Shown here in pieces: positions 5,824 to 5,991 of a DNA stretch of 5,991 nt (its first letter is position 1; the number at the start of each line of letters is the position of its first letter). Where the stretch lies: positions 20,219 to 26,209 of the forward strand of contig PBKH01000061.1 of the NCBI GenBank assembly GCA_002721375.1, written 5' to 3'. The notes beneath the pieces are model-generated. The model had not been told where the DNA came from and searched no databases. It worked only from the letters and a program-made list of their open reading frames with translations. The translations under genes and the position numbers were made by a program. This DNA is from Verrucomicrobiales bacterium (lineage in GTDB: Bacteria; Verrucomicrobiota; Verrucomicrobiia; Limisphaerales; UBA1096).

Positions 5824-5991
5824 AATATATACTTAATAAGGACCTCAAGGGCGTGGGTGATCCATTTGAAGCCGATCAGGGATCTAAAAATCAACAAAAT
5901 AACAATTGCCACCAGACACCCAGACCCACAGACACCCAGACATTCAGACCTTTAGACATACAAGATATATCTTCCTCTTTTTTCTCCCCTT
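5820..5991 (+). CDS. Start of a further element gene with repetitive N-terminus (3' end outside window)
   Basis: An ATG at 5820 overlaps the primase-like stop as ATGA, and the frame stays open to the last base (57 codons). This pattern indicates translational coupling and a shared operon. The product begins MKYILNKDLKGVGDPFEAD, then becomes polar and Asn/Gln-rich. It next contains a degenerate octapeptide repeat (QTPRPTDT, QTFRPLDI) encoded by tandem 8-bp DNA repeats. No catalytic domain is in view. From its position behind a helicase-less AEP protein, a replicative helicase or ATPase partner would be a sensible expectation, with the repeat as a linker before the main domain. That is inference only. 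Confidence 0.6.
   Translation, partial: MKYILNKDLKGVGDPFEADQGSKNQQNNNCHQTPRPTDTQTFRPLDIQDISSSFFSP
5912..5959 (+). repeat. Tandem 8-bp repeat, six units
   Basis: AGAC recurs at exactly 8-bp spacing at 5914, 5922, 5930, 5938, 5946 and 5954. The consensus unit is close to CCAGACAC; five of six units contain CAGAC, and units decay toward the 3' end. The array lies within the coding start of the gene at 5820. Because 8 is not a multiple of 3, three units encode eight residues, giving an octapeptide periodicity in the protein. Gain or loss of a single unit would shift the reading frame. Confidence 0.8.

Noticed and set aside
5912..5959. CRISPR array or classical replication iterons
   Set aside because: Units are only 8 bp with no spacers, far shorter than CRISPR repeats or usual iterons, and the array lies in an open coding frame.

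Overview
The window looks like a bacterial chromosome of the PVC group, with Verrucomicrobiota or a relative my best guess. This rests on the look of the proteins (a large secreted PHP-type protein, a verrucomicrobial-looking tyrosine recombinase), on weak Shine-Dalgarno signals at most starts, and on a Thr tRNA end carrying U73 and an encoded CCA. No marker gene fixes the taxonomy, so this is an inference. A junction near position 2677 divides the window into two parts.

Left part, 1 to about 2676, appears to be host chromosome. It holds the C-terminal half of a di-haem cytochrome c peroxidase on the + strand (1-423, start outside the window). Convergent to it is a 710-residue exported protein on the - strand (458-2590) with PHP-type metal-binding motifs. 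Just upstream of that second gene lies the 3' part of a tRNA-Thr(CGU), from the anticodon stem to the CCA end (2628-2676, - strand). The 5' half is not next to it.

Right part, about 2677 to beyond 5991, appears to be one end of an integrated mobile element. All its genes run on the + strand: a tyrosine recombinase (2773-4086), a 202-residue unknown protein 4 nt behind it (4091-4699), an excisionase-type helix-turn-helix protein (4768-5004), a possible 35-residue peptide (5001-5108), a short archaeo-eukaryotic-type primase-like protein (5122-5823) and the beginning of a further gene (5820 onward). The last gene starts with an ATGA overlap and carries a tandem 8-bp repeat. Base composition by eye is more AT-rich from about 4090 onward than in the PHP gene.

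A coherent reading is that the recombinase inserted the element into the tRNA-Thr gene, using the anticodon-loop region as core site. The original 3' end of the tRNA was left stranded at this junction (attL). The intact tRNA should be rebuilt at the far end, outside the window. The order recombinase, unknown gene, excisionase-like regulator, primase resembles the integration and replication modules of phage satellites (PICI/SaPI type) and of integrative plasmids. Capsid, packaging, conjugation or defence genes are not visible here, so the element class stays open.
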